64,000 nt of DNA from Methylobacterium organophilum (lineage in GTDB: Bacteria > Pseudomonadota > Alphaproteobacteria > Rhizobiales > Beijerinckiaceae), in assembly GCF_022179465.1 (NCBI RefSeq), contig NZ_BPQV01000005.1, positions 62,001-126,000 on the forward strand, in the 5' to 3' direction. The position numbers and the translations under genes were made by a program. Below the pieces are notes generated by a model, which was not told where the DNA came from, ran no database searches, and saw nothing but the letters and a program-made list of their open reading frames with translations. Shown one piece after another: positions 18,976 to 27,016 of this stretch (within the stretch, counting starts at the first letter, position 1; every line of letters begins with the position of its first letter).

Positions 18976-19650
18976 TCAGCAGAGACCGGCGGCCCGCAGG
19001 ATGTCGTGGGCGCGGATGATGTCGCGCAGCCGCTCCTCGAAGGAGCGGTCGCCGCCATTGGCGTCGGGGTGGAAGCGCTTCACCAGCACCTTGTACTGCG
19101 CCTTGATCGCCGCCTGGTCCGCGGTGTCGTCGAGGCCGAGCACGTCGAGCGCCTTGCGCACCTGGGAGGAGTAGCGCGGGCGCTTCGGCTCCGGCTCCGC
19201 CGCCTTGCGGTTCTGGCCGCCGAGGCCGTTGGCGCGCAGGATGCCGAGCGGGTCGGCATAGGCCCAGTCGCGCTCGGCCTCCGGCTTCGTCTCCGCGGTG
19301 GCGGCGCCGTGGCGGTTCACGCCCATCGACCAGGTCGGGCGGTGCCCGATGATCGCGTCCTTCTGGTAGGCCTCGACCGCGGCGTCGTTCATGCCGTCGA
19401 AGTAGTTGTAGGCCGCGTTGTAGGCGCGGACGTGGTCGAGGCAGAAATGCCAGTACTGCCCTTCCTGGCGCCGGCCCTTGGGCGCCCGGTAGAGCCCCGG
19501 ATGGGTGCAGCCGGCGCTCTCGCAGGTGATCTCGGCCGTCGCCGCGCCGGTCGTGGCCCGGCCGCCGCCGCGCCCCTTCGCGCCGGCCTTGGGGTCGTCG
19601 CAGGTCGGCTTGATGCGGATACGGTCGAACAGGGGCGAGTTGAGATCCAT
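18976..19650 (-). CDS. J-domain (DnaJ-like) protein with N-terminal Cys/His region
   Basis: 224 aa. The J domain is at the C-terminus (about residues 165-224): ALDVLGLDDTADQAAIKAQY, then KVLVKRFHPDANGGD with the essential HPD. The N-terminal ~110 residues hold a probable metal-binding pattern, C-x4-C-x2-H near ITCESAGCTH and C-x2-H at WHFCLDHVRAYNAAYNYF. This reversed layout is that of an alphaproteobacterial family often next to cobS. It should stimulate DnaK ATPase activity; the client is unknown. The start at 19650 begins the conserved region. Confidence 0.88.
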   Translation of the reverse strand: MDLNSPLFDRIRIKPTCDDPKAGAKGRGGGRATTGAATAEITCESAGCTHPGLYRAPKGRRQEGQYWHFCLDHVRAYNAAYNYFDGMNDAAVEAYQKDAIIGHRPTWSMGVNRHGAATAETKPEAERDWAYADPLGILRANGLGGQNRKAAEPEPKRPRYSSQVRKALDVLGLDDTADQAAIKAQYKVLVKRFHPDANGGDRSFEERLRDIIRAHDILRAAGLC

Positions 19651-19765
19651 GACGAGGCGATTATGAGGGGGTGAGCCCCGGTGACAAGGCCAAAGGGCCT
19701 GATGACGCATCGGGCGTTTCCGGCTTGACGGCCGGAACCCGAAACGGACGGGCAGGAGCGGGAGC

Positions 19766-20047
19766 TTGGCCGAAACCCTTAAAGATTGGATCGCGGCAAC
19801 CCTTGGCGCGGCGCTCACGCCGGCCCAGCTCGACGTGATCGACGAATCCCACCTGCATGCCGGCCATGCCGGGGCGCGGTCGGAGGGGGAAACGCATTTC
19901 CGACTGGATGTGGTCTCGGCCGCCTTCGAAGGGAAGAGCCGGGTCGAGCGCCACCGCCTCGTCAACGGCCTGCTCGAGGAGGGCTTCCGGCGCGGGCTGC
20001 ATGCGCTGGCCCTGCGCGCCCGCACCCCGGCCGAGGCCGGGATCTGA
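19766..20047 (+). CDS. BolA-family protein
   Basis: 93 aa, with a TTG start at 19766 preceded by GCAGGAGCGGGAG. It shows the BolA pattern: DVIDESHLHAGHAG, where the invariant His can coordinate an Fe-S cluster with a monothiol glutaredoxin, then GETHFRLDVVSAAFEGKSRVERHRLVN and LALRA. The family acts with glutaredoxins in iron sensing and cluster trafficking. It is divergent from the J-domain gene (116 bp apart), an arrangement frequent in Rhizobiales. Confidence 0.9.
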   Translation: MAETLKDWIAATLGAALTPAQLDVIDESHLHAGHAGARSEGETHFRLDVVSAAFEGKSRVERHRLVNGLLEEGFRRGLHALALRARTPAEAGI

Positions 20048-20083
20048 CCCGCGTCGGACGCGCCGTCCGGGAAAGGCCCTCGC

Positions 20084-20509
20084 ATGGCGCTGCACTGCAC
20101 CCCGCAGATCGTCCTCGACGAGGCGGAACTGGAGGAGAGCTTCGTGCGCGCCTCCGGCCCCGGCGGGCAGAACGTCAACAAGCTCTCGACCGCGGTGCAA
20201 CTGCGCTTCGACGTGCGCCGCTCGCCCTCCCTGCCGGATGCGGTCGCCGTGCGGCTGATGCGGCTCGCCGGCAGCCGGCTGACGGGGGAGGGGGTCCTCG
20301 TCATCACGGCCCAGCGCTTCCGCACGCAGGAGCGCAACCGGGCGGATGCCCGGGAGCGCCTCGCCGCCCTGATCGCGGAGGCGGCGGTGCCGCCGGTCCG
20401 GCGCCGTCCGACGAAGCCGACCCTGGCATCCAAGCGGCGGCGCCTCGAAGCCAAGAGCCACCGCTCCGGCGTCAAGCGCCTGCGCGGCAAGGGCACAGAG
20501 CGGGACTGA
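20084..20509 (+). CDS. arfB: Peptidyl-tRNA hydrolase ArfB (YaeJ/ICT1 type)
   Basis: 141 aa. The catalytic GGQ loop is ASGPGGQNVNKLSTAVQLRF, followed by a class-I release-factor domain 3 fold. The C-terminal basic tail (KPTLASKRRRLEAKSHRSGV, then KRLRGKG) enters the empty mRNA channel of stalled ribosomes. It rescues ribosomes on non-stop mRNAs. It starts 36 bp after the bolA-family gene and is probably co-transcribed. Confidence 0.94.
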   Translation: MALHCTPQIVLDEAELEESFVRASGPGGQNVNKLSTAVQLRFDVRRSPSLPDAVAVRLMRLAGSRLTGEGVLVITAQRFRTQERNRADARERLAALIAEAAVPPVRRRPTKPTLASKRRRLEAKSHRSGVKRLRGKGTERD

Positions 20510-20600
20510 GATCCCGCTCCGGTCAAAACAGATTATCGATGATATGATTTCTTTTGCAAAGACATCCTATATCGAAGTTTATCTCGCCACTTCAGACAGC

Positions 20601-20631
20601 AAAAAGGCCGGATCGACATCGATCCGGCCTT
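20601..20631 (-). terminator. Rho-independent terminator of the small exported-protein gene
   Basis: Thirteen-base arms, 20619-20631 and 20604-20616, pair perfectly. On the minus strand the hairpin runs into TTTTTGC, 22 bp after the stop at 20653. It also lies 92 bp past the arfB stop and could work in both directions. Confidence 0.8.
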
Positions 20632-20652
20632 CGTCGATGGGACGTCGACGGA

Positions 20653-20901
20653 TCAACGACGCGGATTGCGCTCCTCGCTGCGGTGCCGGCGATTGATCGA
20701 GCCCGTCGAGAGATCGTCGCCGCGGTTCGGCAGCAGGGTCGGAAGGGCGCGGCCCCGGCCGGTCTCGACGGTGGCGCCGGGGGCGGTCTGGGTGGGGATG
20801 CCGGCCGGGGCGGTGTAGCTCTGGGCCAGGGCGGCGGTCGCGGGCAGGCCGGCCGAGAGCGCGGCGGCGAGGGCGAGACGGGCGAGAAGGGTGGTGGACA
20901 T
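20653..20901 (-). CDS. Small exported protein, unknown function
   Basis: 82 aa. The signal peptide is MSTTLLARLALAAALSAGLP, ending ATAALA-QS, followed by a short Pro/Thr-rich mature part ending RGDDLSTGSINRRHRSEERN. The open frame extends upstream to 21009, but the signal peptide fixes the start at 20901. No family recognised. Confidence 0.6.
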   Translation of the reverse strand: MSTTLLARLALAAALSAGLPATAALAQSYTAPAGIPTQTAPGATVETGRGRALPTLLPNRGDDLSTGSINRRHRSEERNPRR

Positions 20902-21030
20902 GACGGGCTCCGATTCGTTCGATCCATGAGACGGCGCCGTTCGCGCCGCCGATGACCAAAAGATGGGGACCTCTCGCTTCCAGGAAAACCCGAAAAAACC
21001 CGATCGCAACGTTCAAGATTTTCGACAAGC

Positions 21031-21942
21031 TTACGCCGCCCAGCGCGGGGCTGACAGGGCTGTCTCCAGATAGGCGATCAAGGCCGCGACGCGGGCGGGC
21101 CGCAGGCTGCCCGGCGGCATCACCAGGTTGAGGGCGATGGGCGGCGGCGACCAGTCCGGCAGAACCCGCACGAGACGGCCGGCTTCGAGATCGTCCCAGA
21201 TCATGAAATCGGGCTGCACGGCGAGGCCGAGCCCGGCCCGGAGGGCGGGGGTGAGCGCATCGGCATTGTTGGCCCGCAGCGGCCCCTCCGGCACGACCGA
21301 GGCTTCCGCGCCGGAGACGTGAAGGAAGCGCCAGCGGTCCGGGCTCGGCAGATAGGCATAGCCGAGGCAGGCATGCCCCGAGAGCGCCTCGGGATGGGCC
21401 GGCACACCCCGCCGCTCCAGATAGGCGGGGGCGGCGACCAGCGAACGGCGGATCGGGCAGAGCCGGCGCACCCGCAGCGAGGAATCCGGCAGGGCCGCGA
21501 TGCGCAGGCCGAGATCGAAGCCGCCGCCGACGAGATCCACCAGAGCGTCGCTGAGATGCAGGTCGACGCTAACGCCCTCGTGCGCCGCGAGGAAGTCCGG
21601 CAGGAGCGGCGCCACGTGCAGGACGCCGAAGGACATCGGCGCGGCGAGCCGCACGCGGCCTCGCGGCGCGGACGCGGCGGCGCTGGCCTGGGCTTCGGCG
21701 ACCTCCCCAGCGGCCAGGATGCGCTCGGCATCCCCGCGGGCGGCGCGGCCGGCCTCCGTGAGGGCGAGGCGGCGCGAGGTGCGGCTGAAGAGCTGCGCGC
21801 CGATGCGCGCCTCCAGCCGCGCCACCGCCTTGGAGACGGTCGCCTTGGACAGGCCGAGCTCGGCCGCGGCCCGGGCGAAGGAGCCGGCCTCCGCCACCTT
21901 GGCGAAGACCGCCCAGGCCTCGAAATCGGGGAGCCGCTGCAT
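21031..21942 (-). CDS. LysR-family regulator of the adjacent dioxygenase/hydrolase genes
   Basis: 303 aa. The HTH is in residues 5-65 (WAVFAKVAEAGSFARAAAEL, then SKATVSKAVARLEARIGAQL), followed by a LysR substrate-binding domain (GRVRLAAPMSFGVLHVAPLL). It is divergent from the VOC dioxygenase gene with 141 bp between. A perfect inverted repeat lies 13 bp before its start, suiting autoregulation and control of both directions. The inducer is unknown; homologous dioxygenase/hydrolase pairs respond to quinones or electrophiles. Confidence 0.9.
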   Translation of the reverse strand: MQRLPDFEAWAVFAKVAEAGSFARAAAELGLSKATVSKAVARLEARIGAQLFSRTSRRLALTEAGRAARGDAERILAAGEVAEAQASAAASAPRGRVRLAAPMSFGVLHVAPLLPDFLAAHEGVSVDLHLSDALVDLVGGGFDLGLRIAALPDSSLRVRRLCPIRRSLVAAPAYLERRGVPAHPEALSGHACLGYAYLPSPDRWRFLHVSGAEASVVPEGPLRANNADALTPALRAGLGLAVQPDFMIWDDLEAGRLVRVLPDWSPPPIALNLVMPPGSLRPARVAALIAYLETALSAPRWAA

Positions 21943-21954
21943 GGTGCACTTCCT

Positions 21955-21978
21955 GAAACGATGAATTTCCATCGTTTC
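21955..21978. promoter_or_regulatory. Inverted-repeat operator between lysR and the dioxygenase gene
   Basis: GAAACGATG (21955-21963), spacer AATTTC, CATCGTTTC (21970-21978): two perfect 9-base arms in the divergent intergenic region. It is the most likely LysR binding site. Confidence 0.7.
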
Positions 21979-22083
21979 CATTTCACAACGGAACGGCAAG
22001 GCCCAGATTGCCCGCAACGACGCCGCCCGCAGCGCAACCCACAGTCGGGACGGGCGGCCGAAGAGCAAACCGGAGATCAGCCC

Positions 22084-23019
22084 ATGACCCGCCACGGCCT
22101 CCACCACGTCACCGCCTTTTCCGGCCCGGTCCGGCGCAACCTCGATTTCTACACGCGGGTGCTGGGTCTCCGGCTGGTGAAGAAGACCGTCAATTTCGAC
22201 GATCCGGGCACCTACCACCTCTATTACGGCGACGCCGACGGCACCCCCGGCTCGATCCTGACCTTCTTTCCGATCGAGCACGCGGCTCCCGGCCGGGCCG
22301 GCATCGGCGAGACGCAGGAGACGGGCTTCCGCGTGCCCCGGGCCGCGATCGGCTGGTGGGCGCACCGTTTCACCGAGACGGGCGTGGCCTTCGAGCCGCC
22401 GGTCCACGTCTTCGGGGACACGGTGCTCCGCTTCCGCGATCCGGACGGGATGATGCTGGCGCTGGTCGGCACCGACGACACCGGAACCGAGGCGGCCGGC
22501 GCCCCCTGGGACGGCGGCATCCCGGCCGAGCACGCGATCCGCGGCTTCCACGGGGTCACGCTGCTCCTGAAGGAGGCGGCGCCCACGGCGGCGATCCTCA
22601 CCGACGTGCTCGGCTTCGCCGAGACCGGCCGGGAGGGTTCGCTGATCCGGCTGTCCAGCGGGGCGGCGACCGGCGGTGTCGTGACGCTGCGCGCCGTCGG
22701 CGGCTTCCTGCCGGGGCGGCCGGGGGCGGGCTCCGTCCACCACATCGCCTTCCGGGCCGCCGACGACGCGGAACAGGAAGCGATGGCGGAGCGCCTGCGC
22801 AGCGTGCACGGCCTCGCCGTGACCGAGCAGCGGGACCGCAACTACTTCCGCTCGGTCTATTTCCGGGAGCCGGGCGGCGTCCTGTTCGAGATCGCCACGG
22901 ATCGCCCCGGCTTCGCCGTGGACGAGCCGGCGGAGAGCCTCGGCACGGCGCTGAAGCTGCCCGCCTTCCTCGAGCCGCATCGCGACCAGATCGAGCAGGT
23001 CCTGCCCAAGGTCGCCTGA
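22084..23019 (+). CDS. Ring-cleaving dioxygenase / glyoxalase (VOC) family, MhqO-like
   Basis: 311 aa with two VOC repeats. Repeat 1 begins GLHHVTAFSGPVRRNLDFYT and RVLGLRLVKKTVNFDDPGTYH; repeat 2 begins IRGFHGVTLLLKEAA. Metal ligands of the extradiol/glyoxalase fold are visible as H7/H8 near the start, VHHIAF in repeat 2, and Glu in the C-terminal GGVLFEIATD. The family cleaves hydroquinone-type rings or detoxifies quinones. The following gene is an MhqD-like hydrolase, the same pair as in Bacillus mhq operons, and the LysR gene is divergent. Confidence 0.87.
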   Translation: MTRHGLHHVTAFSGPVRRNLDFYTRVLGLRLVKKTVNFDDPGTYHLYYGDADGTPGSILTFFPIEHAAPGRAGIGETQETGFRVPRAAIGWWAHRFTETGVAFEPPVHVFGDTVLRFRDPDGMMLALVGTDDTGTEAAGAPWDGGIPAEHAIRGFHGVTLLLKEAAPTAAILTDVLGFAETGREGSLIRLSSGAATGGVVTLRAVGGFLPGRPGAGSVHHIAFRAADDAEQEAMAERLRSVHGLAVTEQRDRNYFRSVYFREPGGVLFEIATDRPGFAVDEPAESLGTALKLPAFLEPHRDQIEQVLPKVA

Positions 23020-23097
23020 CGCTCCTCCCCCGCCCCGGGTCACCGGGGCGGGCCGTCTTCCCGTCTTCTCCCGCCGCCTTCCCCCGCGAGGCCCGCC

Positions 23098-23709
23098 ATG
23101 TCCGCGCCGTCCTTCCACCATCGCTACGAGCCCGGCACCGATTCGGGCCGGGCGCCGCTTCTGCTGCTCCACGGCACGGGGGGCGACGAGAACGACCTGC
23201 TCCCCCTCGGCCGCACGCTGGCGCCGGGGGCGGCTCTGCTGTCCCCGCGGGGGCCGGTCCTGGAGAACGGCATGCCGCGCTTCTTCCGGCGGCTGGCGGA
23301 GGGCGTGTTCGACGAAGCGGATGTGCGCCGCCGGGCGGACGAACTCGCCGCCTTCGTCGGGCAGGCCCGGGCGGCCTACGGGCTCGGCGCGCCCATCGCC
23401 GTCGGCTTCTCCAACGGCGCCAACATCGCCGCCGCCGTGCTGATGCGGCATCCGGAGGCGCTGGCCGGCGCGGTGCTCCTGCGCGCCATGGTGCCCCTCG
23501 CGGACACCCTCGCCGCGAGGTTGCCCGGCACGCCGGTCCTGATCCTGTCGGGCGCGCAGGACCCGATCGTGCCGGCCGCCAATGCCGGCCGCCTCGCGGC
23601 CGATCTCGCCGGCGCCGGTGCCCGGGTCGAGCACCAGACCCTGCCCGCCGGCCACGGCCTCACGCAGATGGATGTCGGGCTCGCGAAGGCCTGGCTCGAC
23701 CGGCTCTGA
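23098..23709 (+). CDS. Alpha/beta hydrolase (phospholipase/carboxylesterase, MhqD/YpfH-like)
   Basis: 203 aa. It has the oxyanion region LLLHGTGGDENDLLPLGRTL, the nucleophile elbow GFSNGAN with the catalytic Ser, Asp in ILSGAQDPIVPA and His in LPAGHGLTQMD. It lies 78 bp after the VOC dioxygenase and is probably in the same operon, hydrolysing an electrophile or ester product. Its TGA directly abuts the stop of the convergent yjbQ gene. Confidence 0.9.
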   Translation: MSAPSFHHRYEPGTDSGRAPLLLLHGTGGDENDLLPLGRTLAPGAALLSPRGPVLENGMPRFFRRLAEGVFDEADVRRRADELAAFVGQARAAYGLGAPIAVGFSNGANIAAAVLMRHPEALAGAVLLRAMVPLADTLAARLPGTPVLILSGAQDPIVPAANAGRLAADLAGAGARVEHQTLPAGHGLTQMDVGLAKAWLDRL

Positions 23710-24180
23710 TCAGGCCCCCAAAGCCGCGAGCGTCAGCTCGCGGCGGTGCCCCCGATCCCGGTGCTCGATGAGATAGATCCCCTGCCAGGTGCCGAGCGCC
23801 AGCCTGCCGTCGATCACGGGGATGGTCAGCCCGGAATCGGTCAGCAGGGTGCGGATATGGGCCGGCATGTCGTCCGGCCCCTCGATCCCGTGCACGTACG
23901 AGCCGTGGCGCGGGGCGAGGCCGTCGAGGGCCGTCATCAGGTCGGTGCGCACATCCGGGTCGGCATTCTCCTGGATGGTGAGCGAGGCCGAGGTGTGCCG
24001 GCAGAACACGGCGACGAGGCCGCGGGTCAGGCCGCTCCGCGCGACGAAATCGGCCACGGCCCCGGTCACGTCGGTGAAACCCTGGCCCGGCGTCGAGACG
24101 GTGAAGCGGGCGCTCGCCTGCCGCGTGACCGCGCCGGTGGAAAAGCCCTCCAGGCCGCCGATCCTGCCCGCGCTCCTCAT
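23710..24180 (-). CDS. YjbQ / UPF0047 family protein
   Basis: 156 aa. The conserved core is GLVAVFCRHTSASLTIQENA and DPDVRTDL, then YVHGIEGPDDMPAHI and LGTWQGIYLIEHR. Members bind metal through these His residues; E. coli YjbQ shows weak thiamine-phosphate-synthase activity but the real role is unknown. Its ATG overlaps the stop of the ATP-dependent ligase gene (ATGA at 24177-24180), so it is the last gene of that operon. Confidence 0.92.
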   Translation of the reverse strand: MRSAGRIGGLEGFSTGAVTRQASARFTVSTPGQGFTDVTGAVADFVARSGLTRGLVAVFCRHTSASLTIQENADPDVRTDLMTALDGLAPRHGSYVHGIEGPDDMPAHIRTLLTDSGLTIPVIDGRLALGTWQGIYLIEHRDRGHRRELTLAALGA

Positions 24181-25913
24181 GCGTCTATCTCCAGTTCCGC
24201 GCCCGGCGCGATCTCCCGCTCGCCCCGCTCCAGGATGCGCTCCAGCGCCTCCAGCCGGTCGGCCTCCGCGGGCGGCTTGTCCCAACGGATCCGCGCCACC
24301 CGGGGAAACCGCATGGCGACGCCGGATTTGTGCCGGGTCGAGCGCTGCACGCCCTCGAAGGCGATCTCCAGCACCAGCCCCTCGTCCCGGCCATAGGCGA
24401 CCTCGCGCACGGGGCCGAAGCGCTTCACCGTGTTGTTGCGGACGTAGCGGTCGAGCTTCGCGAGCTCGGCATCGGTGAAGCCGTGATAGGCCTTGCCCAC
24501 GGGCACGAGCTCCTCCGCACCATCCGCGCCCCTCCGCCAGCAGCCGAACGTGTAGTCCGAGTAGAAGGACGAGCGCTTCCCGTGCCCGCGCTGGGCGTAC
24601 ATCATCACGGCATCGACCCGATACGGCTCGCGCTTCCACTTCCACCACGGCCCCTTGGGGCGGCCGGGCAGGTAGGCGCTGTTCACGCGCTTCAGCATCA
24701 CGCCCTCGATGGCGTCGGCATCCGCGCCGGCCCCGACCGAGGCCGGATCGGCCCGGGCCGCCGCCACCTCCGCCCAGCTCGCGAAGGGCACCAGGGGCGA
24801 GAGGTCGATGCGGGCATGGTCGAGCCGGGCGACGAAGGCTTCGAGCCGCGCCCGGCGCTCGGAGAAGGGCAGGGGGCGCAGGTCCTCCCCCTCGGCGGCG
24901 AGGAGGTCGTAGGCGCGCACATGGGCGGGGAAGTCGTCGAGCAGCTTGCCCGTCACCGCCTTCCGGTTCAGGCGCTGCTGCAGCACGTTGAAGCTCTGCA
25001 CCCGGCCCTCGCGCAGGATCAGCAGCTCGCCGTCGAGCGCCCCCTCGAAGGTGATCGCCTCGGCGAGGTCGGGGAAGGCGTGGGTGATGTCCTCGCCGGT
25101 GCGCGAATAGATCCTGCCGACCTGAAGCCCGGCCCGGTCGCGCCCGCCGGCGAGCTGCACACGGATGCCGTCCCATTTCCACTCGGCGGAGAAGGCCTCC
25201 GGCTCGAGCTTCTCGAGATCGGCCTCCTCCTCGATCGGATGGGAGAGCATCGGCGGCCGGAACGGGGCCGGGTTCAGGGTCTCCGGGCGCGCGCCCCGGC
25301 CCTCGACCCAGGCGAACAGGCTCTCATAGGGCGGCGCGAGGCCGTGCCAGACCTCTTCCACCGCATCCGCCTCGTGCCCGCCCAGCGCCCCGACCGCGGT
25401 CTTGGCGAGCCGCGCCGAGACGCCGACGCGCAGATTGCCGGTGACGAGCTTCAGGAGCGCCCAGCGCCCGGTCTCGTCGAGGGCGTCGAGCCATTCGGCG
25501 AGATGCTTGGGCAGGGTCTTCCGGGCGGTGGTGGCCAGGGTGTCCACGACCTCGGACAGGGTGGGGAGGTGGGGCGGGGGCTTGTTGTGGCCGGGGCCGG
25601 GCGCATCCCCTCGCTCCCCTGCGGGAGCGGCGGAGGCCTCGGCGGTGGGCCAGATCAGCGCAGTCGTCTCCGCGAGATCGCCGACATAGTTGTGCGAGAG
25701 GGCGAACAGCACCGGATCGACCCGCTCCTCCACCAGCCCCCGGATCAGCGCCGGCTTGGCCTCGCGGAAGCTCAGGGCGCCGGTCATGGCGGCCAGCGCG
25801 TAGCCGCGCTCCGGGTCGGGGGTGCGCGCGAAGAATTCCTGGAGCAGGCGCAGCTTGGCGGTACGGCGCGGCTCGTAGGCGAGGCGGTCGAGGAGGTGGG
25901 CGAAGTCGTTCAC
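24177..25913 (-). CDS. ATP-dependent DNA ligase, cisplatin-damage-response type
   Basis: 578 aa with a GTG start at 25913 overlapping the upstream exonuclease stop (GTGA). The N-terminal DNA-binding domain ends near residue 200. The adenylation motif EWKWDGIRVQL holds the nucleophilic Lys, and later nucleotidyltransferase motifs are SRTGEDIT, LDGELLI, EGVMLKRVNSAYLPGR and WWKWKRE. An OB-fold domain completes it. This bacterial ligase family travels with a metallo-beta-lactamase exonuclease and usually an Lhr-like helicase and the PdeM endonuclease. Only the exonuclease is here. Confidence 0.92.
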   Translation of the reverse strand: MNDFAHLLDRLAYEPRRTAKLRLLQEFFARTPDPERGYALAAMTGALSFREAKPALIRGLVEERVDPVLFALSHNYVGDLAETTALIWPTAEASAAPAGERGDAPGPGHNKPPPHLPTLSEVVDTLATTARKTLPKHLAEWLDALDETGRWALLKLVTGNLRVGVSARLAKTAVGALGGHEADAVEEVWHGLAPPYESLFAWVEGRGARPETLNPAPFRPPMLSHPIEEEADLEKLEPEAFSAEWKWDGIRVQLAGGRDRAGLQVGRIYSRTGEDITHAFPDLAEAITFEGALDGELLILREGRVQSFNVLQQRLNRKAVTGKLLDDFPAHVRAYDLLAAEGEDLRPLPFSERRARLEAFVARLDHARIDLSPLVPFASWAEVAAARADPASVGAGADADAIEGVMLKRVNSAYLPGRPKGPWWKWKREPYRVDAVMMYAQRGHGKRSSFYSDYTFGCWRRGADGAEELVPVGKAYHGFTDAELAKLDRYVRNNTVKRFGPVREVAYGRDEGLVLEIAFEGVQRSTRHKSGVAMRFPRVARIRWDKPPAEADRLEALERILERGEREIAPGAELEIDA

Positions 25914-26968
25914 GCGCGCGCCTCCTCCAGGGCCGCCGTCGCGCCCGGATCGGGCTCGGCCTCGCCGTCGTCGCCGTAGCCCAGCAGGTGCAGGGGCCTC
26001 GCCCGGATGCCCTGGCTGCCGCACCAATGGACCAGGGCGTCCTCCTGGCCATGGGTCACCCAGACCTCCTCCGCGCCGGTGTCGCGGATGGTGCGGCAGA
26101 GATCGGGCCAGTCGGAATGGTCGGAGATGACGAGGGGCAACTCGACGCCCTTCTGGCGGGCGCGGGCGCGCACCCGCATCCAGCCCGAGGCGAAGGCCGT
26201 GACCGGATCGGGGAACTTGCGCGACCACAGATCCTGGATCGCGGAGGGCGGGCAGAGCACGATGGCGCCGTGCAGGTCCTTGCGCTCGGCCGCGACCACC
26301 TTCGGCGTTTCGCCGAGCGGCACGCCCTCGCGCTTGTAGAGCGCGGTCAGCTTCTCCATGGCGCCGTGCAGGTGGATCGGCTTCTCCCAGCCCTCCTCGC
26401 GCAGGAGCGCCATCACCCGCTGCGCCTTGCCCAGCGCATAGGCGCCGACGATATGGGCGCGCTCCGGGAACAGCCGCACGGATTCGAGGAGCTTGCGCAC
26501 CTCGCCCCTCGTGTCGGGATGGCGGAAGACCGGCAGGCCGAAGGTCGCCTCCGTGATGAAGACGTCGCAGGGCACCACCTCGAAGGGCAGGCAGGTCGGG
26601 TCCTGCGCCCGCTTGTAGTCGCCGGAGACCACGACGCGGGCGCCGTCCTTCTCGATGGCGATCTGCGCCGAGCCGAGCACGTGGCCCGCCGGGGCGAAGC
26701 GCACGCTGACCTCGCCCACCCGCAGGACCTCGCCGAGGCGCGCCTCCTGCCGGTGCCGGCAAAAGTCCTCGCCGTAGCGCACGGCCATGATGCGCAGGGT
26801 CTCGGGCGTCGCCAGCACGTGGGCATGGCCGGAGCGGGCGTGGTCGGCATGGCCGTGGGTGATCAGCGCCCGCTCCACCGGCCGGGTCGGGTCGACGTGG
26901 AATCCCCCGAGGGGGCAGTAGAGGCCCTCCCGGGTGAGCGTGAGGAGATCGGAGGCGCGCATCGGCAT
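25910..26968 (-). CDS. Ligase-associated DNA-damage-response exonuclease (MBL/beta-CASP fold)
   Basis: 352 aa from the ATG at 26968 (other in-frame ATGs at 26992 and 26962; no clear Shine-Dalgarno). It shows the SNM1/Artemis-type metallo-beta-lactamase motifs: ITHGHADHARSGHAHVL (HxHxDH), FAPAGHVLGSAQI, VVSGDYK and a C-terminal LVISDHSDW. This family processes DNA ends and is coupled with the ATP-dependent ligase, whose gene overlaps its stop by four bases. It heads the three-gene operon exonuclease, ligase, yjbQ. Confidence 0.9.
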   Translation of the reverse strand: MPMRASDLLTLTREGLYCPLGGFHVDPTRPVERALITHGHADHARSGHAHVLATPETLRIMAVRYGEDFCRHRQEARLGEVLRVGEVSVRFAPAGHVLGSAQIAIEKDGARVVVSGDYKRAQDPTCLPFEVVPCDVFITEATFGLPVFRHPDTRGEVRKLLESVRLFPERAHIVGAYALGKAQRVMALLREEGWEKPIHLHGAMEKLTALYKREGVPLGETPKVVAAERKDLHGAIVLCPPSAIQDLWSRKFPDPVTAFASGWMRVRARARQKGVELPLVISDHSDWPDLCRTIRDTGAEEVWVTHGQEDALVHWCGSQGIRARPLHLLGYGDDGEAEPDPGATAALEEARA

Positions 26969-27016
26969 CGCTGCGGATATAGGGGCCGGCACAGCCGCCG
27001 CATCCGCCGGAACACC

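Noticed and set aside
14595-19019. A 4.4-kb uninterrupted frame on the plus strand across the AEC permease, cobT and cobS.
   Set aside because: It is antisense to well-supported cobT and cobS and out of frame with the permease; long shadow frames are expected at this GC content.
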